Source: Erythrocercus mccallii
Taxonomy: Eukaryota > Chordata > Aves > Passeriformes > Dicruridae
Direction of reading: 5' to 3'
Assembly (NCBI GenBank): GCA_013397435.1
Contig: VZRG01003001.1
Span: 2,836-66,835 of the forward strand
DNA: 64,000 nucleotides
Positions 57,280 to 64,000 of this stretch are shown here, one piece after another (position 1 is the stretch's first letter; every line of letters starts with the position of its first letter). A program made the position numbers and the translations under genes. Under the pieces are notes generated by a model. The model was not told the DNA's origin. It searched no databases and worked only from the letters and a program-made list of their open reading frames with translations.

Positions 57280-60200
57280 GACTGGTGGTGCAGATTTGAG
57301 GCTGTGGGAGCAGGGGGGTTCCCCTTACACTGACTCCTCAGCTTCCCAGGCTGCCAAGAGCAGGATCAGCCTCAGACATGCGATGCCTTCAAGCTAAAAG
57401 CAGCGCTCAGTGCTGCACATCAGAAACTGCCTCACAGAGGGCCTTGACAGCAGCTGAGGAGGTTCACAAATAAGCATTGCAGGAGACTATCAAGACAGAG
57501 AGCTGGGCATGAAAAGTGGCACAGTGTGTCTCATTTTCACCGTCATTCCAATCTCTGGTAGCAGGCAGGAGAGAGAAATAAGTAGAGAAGAGGTGTCAGC
57601 TTAGAAATTCATGTGGAACTGGCATGATACTTGTCAGGAAACGGAGACACAAGTGGCAGGGGTTGAGGTGGTGTCCTGGGGGATGGCACACATAATTCCA
57701 CAGCTGCTGTGCTGGAGCTGGCACTGATGTCACTGTGCTGGTTTGAACACAGCTCAGGCAAGATGCAAAATCACGAGAATATTGTGTACTTCCCAGGGAA
57801 AGCAGGTGTTTGAAAGGGGGAGGAGTCCTGGGGCAGCTGGTATTAGGGTGACCACCAGAGCATCTGATGGTGGAGGTGCTTCCAGGAATGGGAACTGCAC
57901 AGGAGTGTGTGTCCCTGAACAGCCCCAGAGCATCACTGCAGGACTTCAGTGAGAGACTGGGGCAGTTCTCACCTGGTTCAACTAACAGCTTGTTAAAATG
58001 GCTTATTAGAAATGGTTGCTAATTAATTTTTCTTCCTGTATATGTTGCCTTGAAGATTTTGTGATCTATAGCAATTTTGTGCATCTTTAGACATCCCTTA
58101 ATTGCTATCCATTGTGCTGGGCTGGCTTTGAAATGCTTTCTTTGGAGCAAGAAGCTGCTGCTTTACAGGAGGAAAAAAAAAGCTCAATTAAAATGACCTC
58201 AGAATTCCTGAGAAAATACTGAGAATGGATTAGAGAAGTAGTCTGGTTTTCACCCCAGTAGCTGTAAATGTAATGAACTCCTACAAGACAAGCATTTGCC
58301 TGTGAACAGTTGAGCTATCTCTGAGATACCTGGAGGCACTTTGGAGTTGCTAGTGGCTCTAGGTGCTGCTTAGGATAATAGTAAAGGAAAAGAGAGGATG
58401 TCTCTTCTCTGGTCCTTCTCACAAACATCTTTTAACGAGCAGGAATTTAGATTGGAGAAGAAAAAAACAAATAATTAAACTAGAAATGAAATTAACTGTG
58501 TTTTTTAGTGAAGCTCTCAGCTTGCTGTTCTGTCCATGGCTCAAGCTCTCCCTGTTGTGCGCTGTAACTCTGCCAGTTTGGTGAGAAGTTCTGGACATAC
58601 CAGGGGGTGATGTGCCCTCCTCCTCTTTGCACCTCTGGAGGTCACAAGGCGAGTAAGACTGCTGTGGGCTTACATAACAGTAGTAAAGCAACATCTTTTT
58701 TTCCCTCCTGCCCCCCACCCAAAAAAAATTAAAATGTCTCTTTTTTTATAAGTTTGGAACATTTGTGTTTATACTCCCACCCTAACAGTGTTTTCCTATA
58801 ATGAAGTCTGAACCTCCTGTGTGAGAGGACAGGGTATTGCTATGGAAATGAGTGGGAGCAGTACAAAGCCATTATTAGAAGAACAAGACAGAGTCAGGCT
58901 TCATGTGGAGAAAATCTAATTTTTAAGCACCTGTGCTGGATAAGTAACAAAGGATCTGCTGGGAAGGGACCAGAGAGCTTGTGAATGGCAGTGTGTGTGC
59001 GGCCCACGGCATGTTCCCTGCTTGGCTAATAAGGGGCTGTGACTTGTATTCAGCACATGCTGGCAGTTAATCCCTCTGCCATATGGCGGCTGTGCCTGGC
59101 ACCTGCTTCCAGCAGTGTGAGATAAGGTCAGCATCTCCCTGTGGGCACAGTTATTGCAGAGAAGCAATGTTGCTGCGGTGTCTTTGCCACCTGGGAACCA
59201 CTGCCATTCCCAGTGCTGGGAACTGGGAAGGAGCATCTTGACTTTGGCAGTGAGGCTCCCTCCTCCCCAGGATGGTGCTGTGCCTTGTGCTACTCTGTGC
59301 CATGGACATTCATTCACAGCCTATCATCAAAAGGCATGAATAGGAAGACATAACATGTATTTTCTTCCACACGGCATTTTTCCTCCCTCTTCTGTTTCAA
59401 CTCCACTTCTAGAGTGTTTCCTTCCATCTTGACTCCTATGCTGCCTTTGCCCCCAGGTTGTATGGTCAGGTGAGCACTTCCCGGCTGGCACGGAGGAGCT
59501 GTGACTGTGCAGCTGTGGCTGGGGTCCTCCCTGGCAGCCTGGATATGCCAGCCTGTCTCTTCTACCCTTTCTAATTCCAGCTCTGGTTCGGTATTTCATT
59601 TTAACTTGCACCTAACACTCTGCAGCCTTCTGTATTCCTTCTCAGCAAGCCACCCTTCGAGTCATGCTACACGTCTCCTGTGCTGCCTGGCTTTTTAAGA
59701 GACAGAAATTTTTTAATGAGACAAAACATAGCAAGACAGGGACAGAGCCAGGTAACTTCTGCTTTTGCCTGCCTGCCGCAGCCCTTCCTAGGTGATGCAG
59801 AAGATCATTACAGGTGAGACAGGACAGGAACATAAAACTTCTGGTGCCAGCCACCACCAGAAAGAGAGACAGCCTGAGATGGATGGGCGCTCCAAGGGGT
59901 TTGGTGGATGGATCTCCCCCATTTGAGAAGCTTTCTCTCTGGAGCTTTCTCCTGTCTTAAAGGAGGAGTCAAGGAGTCACGAATTCAGATGTGTATTTCT
60001 AGTTCTGCTCATCACTCTGTGTGGTATTGAATATTGCTTTAATCACTTCTCAAAGCTGTTAAATACTCATATAAGAATGATGTTATTGTTCTTTATCTAA
60101 AGGACTTAGAGTTTGGAAGGTAACTCCTAGCACCAGTGTAGTTGTATAGTGTTCAAAATTTAAACAAGATTTCTCCTTATAAATTAAACTGCTTCAGGAG

Positions 60201-62954
60201 AGAAGCTAATATTTTACAAATAGGCCTTATTTAGTAGGCTATTTGTCCTGTTTCACAGATGCACTGTTATGAAAAGTAGGCAGGCAGGAGAGATCATTAA
60301 ATCAAAGGAACAGTCCAGGATGGCTTCTCTTGGAGTCCTGCGAGTCTGTCCATAAATGACCATGAAAAGTAGCAGTTGTTTGCTATAAATCTCTGGTCAC
60401 ATCTGCAGCTTGTCACAGGAAAACATGTTTGTGTGTCCTTTCAGCACAAAAGAGGAAAACCTGTCTTTCTTTGCCTCGCCAGACTCAGGGAATGAAAATG
60501 GGTGAGTTCTGCTGGCTGTAGCTTGCAGCAGTCAGGGCCATGCAGTGACCTGCAGAAAAGCAGGCGGTGTCTCGGACTTACACTGCTATTTCTCTAAACT
60601 TTTGTAGAAATATGTGTCAAATATTTAGGAATTCTGTTCTTCTGACATATAGCTAATTTGTCAATATTGTACCTGCAAGGCCGATTTGGTACAAAATTTA
60701 TTTTGATTTTGTGATCATCACGGCTTCAAGGTATTTGGAATTAGAAAAGGTGATGTAGGGATTTAATGCTGAGTCCTCCCTGTCTTTCTCAATGTTCTCT
60801 TTTGCTTGGGAGCCTCATTAAAATGTCTTCAAACCAGCACTTTCTAATCCCTGTTTTCTTTTGTTCCAGGTTTCCTTTGACCTTTCAAAGCACTGTAATC
60901 TGAGCTTAGTTTTCACACCCATTTCTTTACTTCCTTAACTTTAGTAATTGCTCTGCCGGATTTGTGAACTTTGTACAGTCCCAGGAGCAGTGTGTATGTC
61001 TCTTATCTACCACAAATAACAAGCAAGGCACTGAACAATCCTTCTGGAGCCACGTGGGGACAGATAGCTGAGGCATGGACAAGTCCTACCTCTCCCTGTG
61101 GCTTGCAGAAAAGTTTAGAGAGAATCTTAAAGGTTTAGCAAAAAGTTGCCTTCTAACTGACTTTCTGTTTAAAGGAGAAGAAAAAGGGAAGGCTCAACCA
61201 GAAAAAACACCACAGTCAAACTGCTCTGATTACTTTCTTCACTGGCAGCAGCAGCTCATTTGCCCAGTGAGGATATGGATACAGGCAGGAAACCTGTTTC
61301 TCCCTGCCCTTCTGGGAGGAGCTGGCCTGCTCATGGGCACTTGGCTGTTTATGATCAGGAAAGCTTCACCAGCAAGGGAGGTGCCTTCTGGCCCTACATA
61401 AGCCTAGGAGGGGCAGGGGGCATTCCTGGAAGGAAGCTGAAGAAACGAACAGCACATGAAGGCTCCTGAGGCCAAGACTGTTACTAAACAGGACTGGAAA
61501 TAGACCCATCAAACAACATTCCAGTAAAAATACTGATTTGCCGGACACAACTATCTCATCCAAAACACTTCTGTTTGAGGAGATGTGAGGCAGCCCTACT
61601 ACCCTGCCCTCTCTGGGCTCCTGGCCAGGAGCAGCAGTCTCCGGGGCAGACCCACAGCACAGGATACATTTTTTTAGGCTGGGACATGGTGTGAGTTGCT
61701 GGAATAGGCAGCCACATCAAAGACTCTGTGGTCATACTGAGACAGTGACATGATGGCACCCTGGGAGCCTCAGAGGTGAACGTGATCATTCTTCTGGGTA
61801 TCCCCCTCTAACACAGTCTCTTGGGATGAAGGGCTGAGGAAATCCCAGCATTGTTCTCTTTGCTTCCCTTTCTTGCCTGGTGCTCCCTGTCACAGCAGCA
61901 GAGTACCTGGTGACTTGTTGAATCTCTCAGGTAAACTCTGTGAAGGAGGAAGCTTCTCTATGCGTGTATGCAGTTAGGTGTGTGCCAAATGCTGTAAGAC
62001 AGTAACATTTCTAATATTTCTGCTCAGTTTGACAATGCTTTATAGTCACTAACAGAACACAATGCAGTGCAGTCTTTGCAGAAGTTACAATGCTCAGCAT
62101 GCAACCTGAGATCTCCCAAACCCATCACATAATTAACTAAGCTTTCAGCAGGATGCTTATTGAAGCAGAAATGAGTAAAGTAACTAACGGTGCGTGGTTC
62201 AGCTTGAAAATCAATACAGACTGTATTGAGCCAGAGTAAGAGCCAGAAGAGAGGCTGCTAAATCTGTGTGTCTGCATCAGCAAGATACGTAAAAAGTGCG
62301 TCCACCTAACATAAATTTACTAGAGAGCATTTAAAAAATCAATAACCAGAGCATTAAGGCGAGTTTACAGGAAATTTCAAAAGGATCATTCAGGTTGGCA
62401 CCACAAACTATTGAACACTGAGATGCAATGGCAAAAGGAGCTCAGTTCAGAATCCTCAGGAGTGGTTCTCAGAGCTGCCAGCCCCTTGCAAATGCCCAGA
62501 TGTGGAAATGCCTCCTAAGGTGAATAAAATTATAGGAGACAACAAACATATTCTTCAGAACCACTTGTTCTGGGTTATATCCGTGTGCCAAGACACCAAC
62601 CTTTCACATTTCTAAATGTAGCACAACCCTACTGAGCAATTAAAAGCCCCTGTGGAACTCTGAGGGGCATGGCTTTGGCTGGACCTGCCCAGGTCTGATG
62701 GGATTGAATCTGTATTCCAGTTATTTGCTTGTAAATCTAAAGCTCTACTGCATTCCTAAGGCTTTTACAGGAGCACAGGTAGAAGGGAACAAGCTGATGC
62801 TATAGGGCTGACTCTGCCAGCTGTGCAGAGGAATAGCAGAGCACAGGACACACAGGGCTGTGCACTTGTGCTGACTTGAGAGCTCTGGGGTACTCTTTGT
62901 GTGGGCTGAATGAGAGAGTCATGAGGATGTCAACTGAGTGAGCCTTCAGTCCCT
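57280..62954. other. Unique non-coding DNA
   Basis: No gene or repeat is recognisable over about 5.7 kb. The largest frames (58916-59317 minus, 61075-61401 plus) have no recognisable family or flanking splice signals that I could trust. A C/A-rich tract lies near 58703-58727. Confidence 0.5.
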
Positions 62955-63012
62955 CATCTAGAACTGGATGAACTTTAAGTTCCCTTCCTACCCAAACCAT
63001 TCTATGATTTAT
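62955..63012 (+). mobile_element. Very short CR1 3' end
   Basis: CTAGAACTGGATGAACTTTA, then AGTTCCCTTCCTACCCAAAC and CATTCTATGATT match the last 55-60 bases of CR1. It is severely 5'-truncated. Confidence 0.75.
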
Positions 63013-64000
63013 TTCTGTATCAGCCAAAGGTGTGCAGCTTGTGTGACAGTGAACTTTTGTTTTTTCACATCGAATCCTAAGCAGTTGGTGGAAAATACAG
63101 TTGTGATTTTATATGGAAATTAGAGTCTTCCCATTAATCGGACATCCTCCATCCTGGAGTGCCAGGAGCTGGGAGGCAGCAAACACCTCCACTATTAACA
63201 GAGATCTGAAGTTACACTTGGAGGTAATTTATAAACCTGAGTTTTTAGTCCCTCCATTTTATTTTGCAAGAAAAGTATAATTCAACAGTTCTGAGTGCTA
63301 CTGTCTACTTAAGGTATTAACTGTGTCATGACTCGGTTATAGATGCAGAGCATTACCTTGATGCCAAATGTATAATTGCATCAATATTGCTCACACACTT
63401 TTCAGTGGATGCAGGATTGAGTGAGCAAAAATTTGTTTTGTTTTGCTTAATCCAGACACAAAAGCAACTGAAATGCCATCCTTTACCATTGTTTTTTTCC
63501 TTGTATCTTTTTGTTCCATATGGCACATTCTGTCAACTGTCTTAACATCCAGTTTTGTGGGTGCCAGCTATCAGTGTGACAGGAAATGAAATGTGCACAA
63601 GGTTTGATGGCTGCTGCTGAGTTTCATGAGCAGTCTGCTTCGTTCCTTGGCATGCCCTGAGGCAGCATGTCCATAGCATAGCAGGACTTTCTGACTTTCT
63701 GTGTGGTGAGCTGTGCCCTTGCTCCTATGGAGAGAAGCTGCACTGCTGTGTGCTGGTAGCGCTGGGAAGAAAACGAATACAGTAATGCCAGGTTAAGTGA
63801 GCCTGTAAAAAAAAATTTAGCTTTTTTTATGATCACACCATGCCTGGAAGAACTTGAAATGTTCCTTCTCTGCAGTCCAGATCCTTCACAATTCTCTCAT
63901 TGCACTCCCAGCTCTGATCCTGAGATCTGGCATTAAAAGCAGCAGAGTGCAGCAATAGTGTGAGGGCCAGGAAACCAGGAACTGGTCTCCAAATGGACAC
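63013..64000. other. Unique non-coding DNA to the right end
   Basis: No gene, RNA or repeat is recognisable. Frames are short and unassigned. Confidence 0.5.

Overview
This is vertebrate genomic DNA, most likely from a bird. Two things point there. The recognisable interspersed repeats are all CR1 LINE fragments; three of them keep the CR1 3' end or its ATTCTGTG-like terminal octamer. The one clear protein-coding gene is an AMER3 (FAM123C) orthologue with its long, intronless coding region. CR1 is also found in turtles and crocodilians, but the low repeat load (about 3 kb of recognisable CR1 in 64 kb) and the absence of other repeat classes fit a bird best. There is no prokaryotic architecture, operon or CRISPR array.

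Layout. Bases 1-560 are CpG-rich, like the edge of a CpG island that runs off the left end of the window. Bases 1593-4959 hold the same roughly 1.68-kb segment twice, head to tail. The copies are separated by a single N at 3275 and differ at only three bases and one AT dinucleotide that I could find. This looks like two unmerged overlapping contig ends rather than a biological duplication. The right copy runs without a break into a decayed CR1 ORF2 that ends near 5945. From 5946 to 34 kb the sequence is mostly unique, AT-rich, non-coding DNA. It carries a small CpG patch (about 9670-9905), one CR1 3' fragment (20835-21056), several perfect inverted repeats and a perfect RFX X-box palindrome (26656-26669).

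AMER3 occupies 34234-37212 on the minus strand (992 codons). Just upstream of its start are a good splice acceptor and a minimal ATG-TAA upstream ORF. A candidate non-coding first exon ends in a strong donor at 44108, which would give an intron of about 6.9 kb. That intron would contain a 33-bp near-perfect palindrome and a 31-bp-unit minisatellite. From 44 kb to the right end I see only non-coding DNA with four CR1 pieces (46.0-46.7, 51.1, 57.1-57.3 and 63.0 kb), a CTCF-like site and a canonical G-quadruplex motif.

Functionally there is one gene: a membrane-associated APC-binding regulator of Wnt/beta-catenin signalling. Everything else is repeats, candidate regulatory DNA, or DNA in which I see nothing. 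I did not find a new multi-gene system. The leads I consider worth checking are the AMER3 leader (first exon, uORF, alternative acceptors), the strong splice donor 18 nt after the AMER3 stop, the RFX palindrome, the nested inverted repeats near 12 kb and the contig-join duplication.
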